From: Massariosphaeria phaeospora
Taxonomy: Eukaryota; Ascomycota; Dothideomycetes; Pleosporales
Length of the DNA stretch: 64,000 nucleotides
Reading direction: 5' to 3'
NCBI GenBank assembly: GCA_011032825.1
Contig: JAADJZ010000010.1
Location: 1,116,001 to 1,180,000, forward strand
In this document: piece after piece, positions 20,102-31,072 of the stretch
Layout of the letters: each line of letters starts with the position of its first letter
Numbering within the stretch: the stretch's first letter is position 1
Notes under the pieces: model-generated
Databases searched by the model: none
Told to the model about the DNA's origin: nothing
The model's input: only the letters and a program-made list of their open reading frames with translations
Made by a program: the position numbers and the translations under genes

Positions 20102-22813
20102 TTACTGCGTAGGTTGCGACCCAAGTGAATTCATCAGACTGACGTCCCCAATGTGTTTTTGGTCGAGATGATGAGAGTGATTATTCCCCACAACCTCAAC
20201 TCTTGGGGCAGGTTCAATTTCGAAATCACCCTCCTCTTCCACCGAGGTTGTGGGCTTCGACGTCGCGACGGACTCCTTCGATGTCTCCTTCGAACCTAGT
20301 TCCAGTTGCTTCGGGGTCTCAAGAGCATCAACGTACTCTGCGGGATGCCCAGCGATATCCGGCGTGCTACGCCCAGACGCCTCATGTTCCTCTAGAGTCT
20401 CACGGCGCCTGTTGTTCCCATCTGCAATATTTTCAATGTGATCAGAAGCGTTCTCCCCACTCTGTTTGTTGTCCTCCTTGGTAATGACAGCTGCTAAGCT
20501 TCGGAAGTTGAACATGGGTTCGGTGTCTGGTGTAGCTTGAGGTGGGGTGTCATCATGATCCAGACTAATGCCGGACGCGTTAGGGCTTAGTTCAATAGAG
20601 GAAGCCGAAGGGCCAAATCCAGCCTGACCATTGCGACGAAGCGAGGCTTGCAGAGATTCGGCAAAGGAGGAGGTGGACGACGATGTATTGGAAAGATTCC
20701 GGCGCGCCGATCGGTGCGATGATTCTTCCGTGTAGGGATCAAGTGTTACAGAAACACCAGCACTGGACGCGTCTCTCTGTGCATGCATCCGACTCTGCTG
20801 GAGATGATTGTGGGTGTCGACTTTCGATGAGGCGGCGTTGATTGTAGAAGTAGGCTCGCTTAACGGGTTGAATCCGGCGCCTGAGCGATCTACTGCTTTG
20901 CCTTTGCCTTGAGAAGTCGAAGGGCCGCTCGCGTAGGTCTCGTTATCACCATCTAAATTCGACGATGAATAGAAGCCACTCTTCCGAGCAGCCTTTCCAG
21001 CTTTCTTGGCCTCCTTGGCCTTTTTCTTTTCGTCTTTCTTGGCTTCTTTGGCGGCTTCCTTTTCCTCTTTCTTCTTGCGTTCCTCCTCGGCTGCGAGGCT
21101 CAGTCGAATAGCTTCCATCATCATGAGCTCCTCCAGATCTTCTAGCCTGTTGCCTCTTCGTGAACTGTGCCGTCCAGGAAGAAGGTCATTCTGAGCATCA
21201 TTGCGACTTGAGGAACCCCCGGCAGCAGCCGCAATTAGAAGGGTATTGAGATCACCTTCGCGTCGTGGAGTGCCTTGGCCGCTGCTGCCGGCGCTATCGC
21301 TGCCAAACATAGTCCGCCTTCGCCTCCCCAATCCAAACCCACGACTGTCGGCCTGAATGTTCCCCATCATATAGGCAGCATTATGCAAGGCTGTCGCGGC
21401 GGCTGCTCTCCTAAGAGCATGGGCACGTGCATCAGCGAGTTTCTTAGCCCAGTCTGGTCGTATCTTGTCCGTGGTGATGACGGAGCCATCGTTAGCTGCC
21501 AAAGACATTGCTCGTCTCCTTCCAGGCGGAGGCAGCCCCTGAGAGTGCAGCGAGGAGGTGGAGGACATTGCGGAAGCTGCGTTTGCCAGCGGATGGTGCC
21601 CCTGATTCGTGTACGCTAGGCCTCTTCTAAACGGAGGAGACTCGTAAGTCACGCCAAATTCCGGCATCTTGCAGAACGGACACGTAGAAGGTTCCGATAC
21701 CAAGGTCCCGTCTTCCTGAGGCTCGGTCGGCGCATTCGGATCAGTCGGATCATGGTGCTCGGGTGGATGGGGATCTGGCCGCTTAATCTGAACGAAACAC
21801 TCGGAGCAAATAGACTGGTCGCAACACCGCGTTTTATTAAGATAGGGGGGGTAATACAGGAAGCAGATCGGACACTCGGACGCGTTCTTGTACAGAAAAG
21901 CTTCAGTACGCTGACCATTTACGTGGGGGTCTTTGGGCAACTGAATCTCTTGTGGGGTCATGTCTGATTGTGAGTTGTTACGGGAACCGGTCGAGAGGGC
22001 GACAAGCGTCTTGGCGCGTCCGCGGAAGAAGGGAGATGATGATGGCGAGGAAGCAAGCGGGGACGTCGAAGAAGGCAAGGAGAAGGCGGGATGCGACGGC
22101 GACAAGTTCGTCGATTGGTCAGACCCTTGTGACATTGATCGGGAGGTTATAGGTACCGTGAGACTGTCGATGATAGTGTTCGAGCCGCGGGGACTCCACT
22201 CGGTACTGAGGTTGTTCGATCGGGACGGCTCTTCCGGTGGCACCTCATCGGGCGCAGGGAGAGGTTTGCCATTCACAACTGCTACGAGTTGGTGCTCAAC
22301 CCAGGTATCAGAGTGGTCGTCCAAGCCCTTCCAGAATGGAGCCAATCGGCGCTCGACCTATGATGCGTGAGATTCCGGCGGCAAGTCTGTCTCGGTCCTG
22401 CATACCTGCAATTGCCGCACGACGGGCTTGCTGAAGTCCTCCGGCCCAGTGTAGACGCCAAGAGTGACCAGGTAGCCCCCATCCACACCCTCGTCGCGTA
22501 TGCTCCTCTCGCGCTCCAGGTCTCGCAGCGCCCGCTCCTTCTCCAGTTTGCGTGCCTCCCGCTCTGCCTTTGTCTCGCGGCGGGGCTCGAGAGCCGGATC
22601 CCGTTCGGAGCTCCCGCCAATGCCCAGGAAAGATAGATCGGGTCTGCTGCCTCGTCCGCTGCGCGAGCCGTAAACGCCATGGCCGGGCCTGTCGGTCTGG
22701 GAGGGCCCGCTGGGGCCGGATGCCGTGGGAGAGCTTGGGTTGCGCGAGTGCGATGGCCGCTGGTGGTCCCGCAAGGAGCTCGGGCGCGACTCTTTTCCTT
22801 GACTGTTCCCCAT
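20102..22813 (-). CDS. sip5: Sip5-like zinc-finger protein (Snf1-interacting family)
   Basis: Exons 22406-22813 and 20102-22357, phase 0, give 887 residues. The N-terminus MGNSQGKES fits an N-myristoylation signal. Residues about 75-120 are a charged coiled helix ([23 protein letters not shown]) followed by [25 protein letters not shown] and, across the intron, [12 protein letters not shown], which is the Sip5 core. A RING-like zinc region lies at about 298-365 ([34 protein letters not shown]). The middle has an Ala-rich helix and a Lys/Glu/Ala coiled coil ([19 protein letters not shown]). The C-terminal 350 residues are Ser/Thr-rich and probably disordered. In yeast Sip5 links Snf1 kinase with the Reg1/Glc7 phosphatase; the role here is inherited from that family. 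Confidence 0.9.
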
Positions 22814-23734
22814 GGCGACGAGTGGTGGTCTCAAGAGGGCAGTGAGTGTACTATGTCGGACTAGTAAGAAGACGTCAGTTGCGAGGTCCAGGCGACTGCC
22901 GGTCAACTGCCGCCCAGGGAGGGAGCAGCTTTCGTTATCGCTCGGTGCAGTGAAGGGTCGTCGAGCAGGGTCAAAAGATAACCGGATATGTCACAAGGAC
23001 ATGATAGACATGGACCGATTCGCACGCCAGCTGCACCGCGGCCTCTCGACGGCTGTGTGTTGCTTGTCGAGCTCGGCCTTTCGCGCGTCAGCGAACGCAG
23101 ATGGAAACGGGCGGATGGGGTGCGGCGAGGCGTGCGTTGTGCTGGCGGGTGCGGGTGCGGGCGCAGTCGCGCTGATGATGTCGAGCGAGTGGGCGAGGCT
23201 TGGCAAGGTGTGGTCGATCGCAAACGCTGGCACAGGCGGCAGGGCTGAACAGCAGCGGGGAGGCGCCCTTACATGCCGACAGCAACGACAGCAAACAATG
23301 ACGGCGGGTTCGCGGTGTTGTGTTGTTGTGTCTCACAGTCACGTCCAGCTCGTTCGCAGATGCAGGCCTGGGCCAGAGACAAGCCGCCGCCGCCGCTTCC
23401 CAGGTTTGGGCCCTTACTAATCAGCTGGGTTAGCCGCTCAAGGCGGGGAACCCGGCCACCGCCGTCGTCTCCGACTGGCGACCCGCGCCACGTCCACGAC
23501 GCTCCTGTGAATTGCTCACGGCCTCACTCATGATTACGCCGGCCTTTTTCCATGGTCACTCACCGCTCATCTGCAGCCTCGGAGCGACCAAAGGCCATCA
23601 ATTATCACGATTTGGGACCACGAGCAACCTTGAAAGAGACGCGACCCCTGCGGAGACGCAATTGGCCGCGGCTTGCTGCTGATATATACAGTACACCCCT
23701 TCTTTTTTCGCTCTATATACTATATGGTCTTCGC
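22814..23734. other. Intergenic region upstream of Sip5-like gene
   Basis: GC-rich, with GCGGGTGCGGGTGCGGGCGC at about 23145-23165. Long overlapping frames on both strands reflect base composition. The right end is the 3' region of the aldose epimerase gene. No gene is supported. Confidence 0.55.
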
Positions 23735-25139
23735 TTAGACCAGGCCAAACGTCCATTCCGACTCCCAGTGGTACTTCTGGCCAGGCCCGAAGATCTGATG
23801 AGACAGACGCCCCCATTCGGGACTGTTCCGTGTCAGCAAGTGCTCAATGGCCGCAAACAAGTACGGATACTCACTGGTTGATTCCATCGACGTAATCCTG
23901 GGCTTCAATGGCAATGCATCCATCCCTTGGAATGAACTTGTCCTGTCCGGCTACACCCTGGGTGCTCTTGAACTCGGTCTTTCCATCGTTCCAGTTGCAC
24001 GTGTAGATGACGATCGCATCCTGGTTGGTGACGAGATCAGCCCTGATACCGCTCCACCCGCTGCTAAGGCTGACAGCAACCGCGCTCTTGTTCCTGCCGT
24101 CGTCGAATGGCCAGTTTCCGTTGTACCCATGGCAGCCATTTCCGCAATGGTCCTCGAAACTCACTCTATCAGATGCGAACCCAAGCTTATGCGGAGCTGT
24201 ATGGAAATCATCGATTTCTCCAAGGGAGACGTCGTCAATCACACCAGTTGGCAAAGCGTTCTGGTCAGCCACCATGACACGTTTAGCAAAGGGCATGTGC
24301 AGAGTGTGGTTCCAGATAGTCCTGTTGTCTGGGTTGGCGAACGCATCAAGCTGGAAATACGTGTGCTGAGTGAGCTGGATAGGGGTCTTCGCCTCGGGCG
24401 AGATTGCGTCCATGACAATCTTCCACTTGTTCTTCGCAACCGAGTAGGTGACGCTCGCCTCTACGCGGCCCGGCATGCCTGTGGAGTTTGCGGGGTCGTA
24501 GATCGAGAAGGTGATAGAGGAATTCGTTACTTCGGTCACGTTCCATGTTCGGAACGACCAGTTCTTGGTACCGCTGTGGAGCGTGTTTGGTCCATCGTTC
24601 AGTTCAGTGTGGTACGTAACGTTGTCGATCGAGAATTTACCGCCTCCAATACGGTTGGCGTAACGACCGGGAATGGCGTTGTAGACGGGGTGGCCAGGAT
24701 CAACGGCTGTTCTTGTCGTCAGTCAAAATTGCAAGATCCCGGCGTAAACATACGGTAAAAGGATGTGTTGTCGTATCCTAGAACAATGTCACGCTCAACA
24801 CCATTCTTGTCTGTGTTCTTATAAGCTTAGCTATCCATCAGAGGCAGTTTTTACTTGCCTTTGACAAAGAGGTTGGTCAAGGTAGCCGCATAAGGAATGA
24901 ACTGTATAGTCAGTCAGTAATGGTAAATACGCGGCCCAATATCAATTGAAAAATGGGATCTCTCCAATTGCGCATATCCATGAGAACATATTAACGGGAG
25001 ACAAATATGGAATGGGTAAACTAAGCACCTGAGCTTTGATTCCAGCCGCTTCAAGTGTGTACTTTCCGTCCGCATCTGGGGCCGGAGGCGCGGCCGCAGC
25101 GAACGCCGAACCAGCGAGAAGAACGTGCGAAACCCTCAT
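23735..25139 (-). CDS. Secreted aldose 1-epimerase (mutarotase family)
   Basis: Five exons on the minus strand: 25029-25139, 24859-24901, 24754-24810, 23875-24706, 23735-23822. All phases close to 376 residues. A signal peptide opens the protein (MRVSHVLLAGSAFAAAA). Family segments then appear only after splicing: FIPYAATLTNLFVK-DKNGVERDIVLGYDN, GRYANRIGGGKF, LNDGPNTLHSG, LTQHTYFQLDAF with the catalytic His, and CIAIEAQDYVDGINHPEWG with the catalytic Glu. Intron 2 (24811-24858) is a GC-AG intron: its donor is GCAAGT, and only this choice restores the conserved frame. The enzyme interconverts alpha and beta anomers of aldoses, presumably outside the cell during sugar uptake. Several NxT/S sites fit secretion. 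The 303-residue plus frame over this locus is an antisense shadow. Confidence 0.92.
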
Positions 25140-25802
25140 CTTGGCTTATTTCGAGGTTTTTAGGACTGCGCAAAAGAGCAAATTTCGCAATGGGCAAGCT
25201 TCACGGTACTTATATGTAGTTCAGGAATGACAGGGCCGTCTGACAGTGACCTGCTTCATCTCGGGTAGTAGATCATATTACTTCTACTGTGTAATCTGAG
25301 GACGAGTATGTTGGAAATCCGCGTGCCGCAATCTAGGGTTAATATGCTTGAAATCCACCCTGGTATACCACCTGCACCCAGGTTCGAGCTGAGGTGAGCA
25401 TGGGCTTGTGAACTGGGTTCAGCCTTCTGAGGCAGTTCCATATTCTGGAACGGTGTTAGGCGAATGCGTACGAGCATAGAGTCGGGAATGGTATGCATCC
25501 ATGGATATGAGATGAAGGTTGTGTTCCTGACGCCTTGAGAACTATGAAGTGGGGCCACCGGAAGCGGATTAGCGTACGAACCAACCGTCTCGTCCTCCAT
25601 GGATCCTGTCCTCCTGATTCCTCCCCTGTAGCGTGGCTAGGCAACCACTGCACTTGCCCCTCACCTGTTATCGCCACCATGAGCTGTTATATGTTAAGAG
25701 GTGTCCTACGAGCATTCCAGTGGTGGTCCGACCATCCGCTACCGTAACAAGCTGGTAACAATTGCTACACGAGCGACCGCAAACCCAACAAGATTTCTCA
25801 CT
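25140..25802. other. Divergent promoter region, epimerase (-) and HET gene (+)
   Basis: Shared upstream region of two divergently transcribed genes. I see no convincing coding sequence; the minus frame at 25256-25600 lacks a domain. Confidence 0.55.
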
Positions 25803-27943
25803 ATGGCGTTGTGCGCCCTCTGCCAGACTGTAGACTTCGAGACTCTACCTCCGGTGCCTTCTCACTACAATGCAGCCACCCTGCCTTGGAAAGACCTAGT
25901 TGTTTTAATCAGTCGCCCGCTCCACGAAGCGCGAGAGGCCGGCCAAGATGAGAGTGTGGGCGAATTTAGCCAATCGCTAGGCCTTCCTCACCATCAATCA
26001 ATCGATGAGCTCCGAACCGCCGCTGAGAGTTGCGCAATCTGCAAAATCATCGACCGGGGAATATCCCAAAGCTTAGCCGCGCTCGCTGAGGCCGAAAAAG
26101 ACGAAACATATGTTTACTATCGGGACAAGCGTAAGCGATCGGCTCCGAATTTTCGTTTGCGGTTGACGAAATGGCGAGACAACTGCGATGGATTTATGGT
26201 TGTATCATCTACGGCGGATGACTTAAGCGAAGTCTGGCTATTAGCCGCGGTGGGTTTCTGCGTCGATGGTACATGCACCCTCATAAAAGCAGAATCAAGC
26301 TGACGTAGAGGCATCAGACGATGACCCGTTGAGCTTAGAGTTTGCGGGCCGTATCATCCAGAAAGAGGCATCATCGAGAAAGACGTTAACCAGGGCCCTA
26401 AACTGGGTACAGGAATGCAACATGCAGCATAAAGACACTAAATGCTCTCGGGGTGATGTAAAGCTGCCCTTGAGAGTGGTTGATGTCGAATACGATGCAG
26501 CCCCAAGTAGAATCAGGCTATATGAACCGAACGGCATGTCGGGCAAGTATACGGCCTTGAGCTATGTTTGGGGAAAGCAGAACCACTACACCACGACAAA
26601 ATCCAGCATCGATAATCACAGACAAGGGATAGCTCTTGATGAGCTCCCCAAAACATTACAGGATGCTGTAACTCTAACTCGGAAATTAGGAGTGCAATAC
26701 TTGTGGGTGGATGCTCTGTGGTGAGTCTGCAATTATTAGCATGGTAACTGATCTAACAGGTGACAGTATACGTCAAGACGACGGTCCTGAATGGGAGCGA
26801 GAGTCTTCAAAGATGGCGGACATATACTCCAACGCATACTTGACCATAGCTGCAACGGGATCTGAGCAGGCTACTACTGGATTGTTTACTCAACGCACAC
26901 TTCCAGATTATGTAAAATTCAAGTATACAATGGATGGCGTACAGGGCGATATACATGCCTTTCTGTTACAAGATGCCTTGATGCCTTTTTCAAAAGGCCT
27001 CCTAAGCGACGAGCCCCTATCGAAAAGAGGATGGGCTTTGCAAGAGCGATTCTTAGCCTCACGAAATTTGCATTTCGCCACGGATCAACTGTTCTATGAG
27101 TGCTCTGGGCATTGTGTTAGTGAGGATGGCTTCAAGTCTCAAGGACATTTCTACGCTGTTCGAGACCCGAAGGCCCTGGAGGAACAATACCGAGGACCGT
27201 CACTCTGGTATCATATGCTCTCGTTCTATTACCCTCGGGAGCTCACGAAGAGCTCCGACAAGCTCCCTGCCCTTTCCGGAATCGTACGACTCATTGAAGG
27301 CCAAACTGCTGACAAGTACGTCGCCGGACTTTGGCGTTCGCAGTTGATTGAAGGTCTCACTTGGCAAGCGATGGGTACAATGTCTGGGAAGACAAGCGCA
27401 CCACCAGAATATCGCGCACCGTCATGGTCATGGGCAAGCATGGATGGTCCCTTTGGATACTTAGGTCTCGGAAAAGATCCAATCGACACTTTCGAAAAAT
27501 GGAGGGACGTTGCCACTGTCATCGGTTGCCATATTGACCTGAAGGGAGAAAATTCGTATGGCGAAATCACCGCAGGGTGGCTCAAGATCAAAGCACCGCT
27601 AGAACCGCTGCTTCCGAGTACAGAACCAGAGCCCGATTGGGAAACCGTTCCCCACAAGAGAGCACTCAGGATGACGACAAGGAATGGAAATGCTTTTGGG
27701 GCGTACATGATGTTTGACACTTTGGATCAGGACACGGCCTCGGAGCTTCCTCTTTCAGCGCTGGTCCTAGTTCAGGCGAAGGGAAAGACAGGCTCGACGT
27801 ATCAAGCTCTCATTGTCACCCCAGTCGACGGGCCACACGGCGACTATCGACGGGTCGGCAAAGTCATTCTGGTCGATGATACTCTCGGCAAGTGTGGTTG
27901 GATGGATGACGATACACAGCTCGAGACCATTACACTTGTTTGA
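25803..27943 (+). CDS. HET-domain (heterokaryon incompatibility) protein
   Basis: Three exons. Exon 1 starts at ATG 25803 ([17 protein letters not shown], with CxxC) and includes [12 protein letters not shown]. Intron 1 is ambiguous: 26250-26310 (GTGGGT donor, 677 residues in total) or 26269-26308 (GTACAT donor, 684 residues). Intron 2 is 26721-26766 and restores YLWVDALC-IRQDD, the strongest HET motif. Other HET blocks are [48 protein letters not shown] and [20 protein letters not shown]. The C-terminal 300 residues contain [15 protein letters not shown], also usual in this class. HET proteins take part in allorecognition and induced cell death between fungal strains; which partner this one senses cannot be told. 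Its large subfamily is expanded in filamentous ascomycetes. Confidence 0.9.
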
Positions 27944-28354
27944 CTGCCTTATTAGGAGGGCATCTACAATCGCAGTCGGGTGGAGTTGCTTCATTTACCA
28001 AATCATGCTTGGCTTCTTTCAGCTCCGCTTCCTTTCGTTGTCGCGAACACGAAAGCTACAAACCATTAATCTGAGTAGTACTCTGCATATTTAGTGGGTC
28101 CGGGCAGTCCCCCAGCAGCTCTATAAGAATCCACGTTGTCGACACAAGTCTCATGTACCATGTAGCATTATAGCCGGATTGCGTGTGGTTGATGGTCCTG
28201 AGTCGTAGGTCGTCACTGCCTAAACAGTCGAGCCACGCGTCACGGCGCAGTGGGTTTCCAACTTCGCGATCTACACCTCATAATCTCTCACTCACTCCAA
28301 CCAACTGCACCTTGAATACGCCTATTACTATTCCAGTGCCACCATCCTATCAAA
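27944..28354. other. Spacer between HET gene and alpha/beta hydrolase gene
   Basis: 3' region of the HET gene and promoter of the hydrolase gene; the last 90 nt are CT/AC-rich leader. No gene is seen. Confidence 0.55.
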
Positions 28355-29923
28355 ATGGGAGCTCTCGAATTTCTCTGCGACACACGATTCCACAAGAAGT
28401 ACACACTCCCGCCAAATCCTGATACTAAGAGACTCACGTCTTATCGAGTTACCTATGCGGACTACGGCGATCCGAACAGCAATGCCGTAGTTTTGATCTG
28501 CGGAGCACTGATGGCGACTCGGTTTTGCTATTCCCCTCTCGACCAGTTAGCGAAGGACTACAACGTCAGGATTATACATCCAGACAGACCGGGCATCGGC
28601 GGTACTGATCCAGTCCCATTAAACGAGCGGATTGCCATGTGGCTCGGTGAGTATTGGAATCCAGCAGACAGTACCGGAGCTCACAGTCTGCTAGAATTAG
28701 TACCCCAGCTCCTCAAACACCTCGGAATACCTCACATCGCTATAGCGAGCCATAGCGGCGGAATTATCTACGCCCTGAACACAATACTTGCCCATCCATA
28801 TCTGCTTCACCCCCAGAAGCCATACATCTGCTTCTTCGCGCCCTGGGTACATCATTCCCATTCCAAGGTCAGCCAACTGCGAGCGACTGAGCTCCTCCCT
28901 GCGCCGTTGGTCGGCAGGTTCGCGTCTATGGCTCGGTTCGTCAACGACAATGTCATGCCATTGACCGGACTGAGCAGCAACCTTCTTCACGCACGCAAAA
29001 TCTCGCGCCATGACCCAAGGTCTGCGCCCGCGCCGGTTCCACTTGCTCCCTACGAGAATTCATCCCGTGCAAGCTCAATAGGTTCACGCGGAGGCCCTAT
29101 CGGTCTCGATTTGGACGACCCCCGTGTGGTAACCGAATTGCGGCAGCTCATCACCACATACCTTTTCGCAGAAGCCATGGATGGGATATCGGCAGATGCA
29201 CGTTTGTTCCTGAAGAAGCCGCGTTCCGTCCAATGGTGCTCGCCAAGCATATATTGGTCAGATATCGACTACGTTGTGCCTCTATTCTCGAAGATGATTC
29301 TTGAAGACGAAAGCGTCCACGAGAGTAACAAGGAATGGTTAATCGATGCCTTCCACGCCGAGACGGATCATATGGTGGGCGAGAAAGGAAGGAAGTGGTT
29401 CGACAATTGTTGGATGCCAGCTCCATCTCCATCGACCAGCCCTCGGAGCTCGACCTCGCGGACTTCGGCGACTGTGACAGATAAGCTGGAATGCTGCTAC
29501 GATTATCAGAGTGAAGTAGTAGAGGGAACGGAGCACAATTACATCATGGACCCTGCATTTGGTGCTTCGGAAATCTGGCTGAGCACAGTGAGGGCGGCGT
29601 TCCCAACTCCTGCAGAAGTTTGCCATGCCTTACCCCCCTAGCACGCATCATGCCTGCTCCAATTCTGTGTATGGGCCCCGAACGATGCTAATTGGATCTA
29701 CTAGCTACGGGGCGACCCAGACGAAACATCCTCCATATCCACGAGACCGACGCTGGCGAGCGGAAAGCGACCTCCTCTAGCGATGCTCATCAAGAGAGCT
29801 GTCGCTAGCCTCGGGTTGAAGAAGGCACCGGACGACAAGGAACAGTCATTCATGCTGGACTCCACGGACGATCACCCACCTGCAGACGACTTTGCTCGAT
29901 TCAAGCGCCGAGCGACAAAGTGA
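28355..29923 (+). CDS. Alpha/beta hydrolase fold protein, likely two exons
   Basis: The first exon starts at ATG 28355 (MGALEFLCDTRFHKKYTLP). Hydrolase landmarks are VLICGALMATRFCYSPL (oxyanion region), RIIHPDRPGIGGTDPV, the nucleophile elbow ASHSGGIIYA with Ser134, and ETDHMVGEKG carrying the probable catalytic His. Reading straight on gives 428 residues with TAG at 29639-29641. However a coherent frame follows at 29705-29923 (SISTRPTLASGKRPPLAML to FARFKRRATK), preceded by a GCTAAT branch and ACTAG acceptor. Joining from a donor at 29618 or 29588 is in phase and gives about 480-490 residues. I therefore extend the gene to 29923. Substrate unknown; it may be a lipase- or esterase-like enzyme. 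The region 215-260 is Pro/Ser/Arg-rich and is an insert relative to the compact fold. Confidence 0.8.
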
Positions 29924-31072
29924 TCGTCTAGCCTACACAGTGTGAGCCCCTTTGTGTCGATCAGAATGAAGCACCAGGCCTGAATCCCGCCCCTGATTTT
30001 AGATAGACCCTAATTCTCGTTCTTCTTGCATTACAGATAGCGAATCCATATGTTGATTTTGTTCTAACATGCCGCCTGGTTGAAGGTCATGAGAAGGCTT
30101 CGTGATGATAGAGGTAGATACGTTTTTTCCTCCTACTACATCTATCCACGGTATTCCATCTGTGGCACTGATCGGATATATCTGGTTCCCACATTTTGGT
30201 TCCCCTTCAGCCTCCCACGGATTTGACTGCACCCTAGCGTGTCAATCAGTGTCCTAGCATTGAGCACCGATGAGTGATGATCAGTTATTCTCAAATCCAA
30301 GGCATGCTCTTCCTAAAGACTCCCTCTATTCTATCTTAACGAGGCGATTCCATTTCGTGGTATTTGTACTTTGTGGAACAATCGGAATCTTAACTACGAG
30401 CCAGCCGCGTCGTATCCCTATAGTAAGAGACGCTGCTTCGACAATACTTCAGATGTTATGATGGCATCCATAACACCGCACGATTCCCGGCTTGTCTCTG
30501 GACCGGATGCGTTCATAGTGCTTATTGGGTTTCGTGGACATTAAAAGTCGACGTTAGCAGTTATGCAGATATTCAAGGGGAGGCGCGTAGATTGTGGGCT
30601 ATTTGGACGGTCGGGTTCTACTGTTTGAACAAGGCTTTGCTCAATTCGAGCTTTTCACGGCGAAGAGCGCTCTACGTCGGATAATGCGAGAGGAAGCGTT
30701 GCGGTTGAGAGCTGGCAAGCAGAGTAGGACTCGAGTAGCAAAAAAAAAAGATGTAGTTCTCGTTGATGACCAATCTGTTTGAGCTGGCAGGCTTTCACGA
30801 TAATCTCGACTGATTTCTTTGATTGGCTTTCACTGTGTCGTGGTGAACGTCTCGAAGGGCCCGATCCCTGTGCAGATCGATTTGACGGTGGGGCACGTGC
30901 CACTCCGATTTGGTGAACCACACGACGCGCTCACGAACACAACAAGCGCATTCTAGCTGTTCATTGCTTTCACCACCCGATCTCCAGCATATTATAACAC
31001 AACCGCACTGCCACGACCCACGCAACCCGAACGCAGTGGTATGGTTCTGCGGAACCGCCCAACAGCACGCCA
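29924..31072. other. Intergenic region, no gene seen
   Basis: Contains short frames only (30270-30461, 30594-30782) without domains. A run of nine A lies at about 30740. The right part is the promoter of the large disordered protein gene. Confidence 0.55.

Noticed and set aside
23847..24758. 303-residue plus-strand frame
   Set aside because: Antisense of the main aldose epimerase exon; it has no family resemblance, while the minus strand has catalytic His and Glu motifs.
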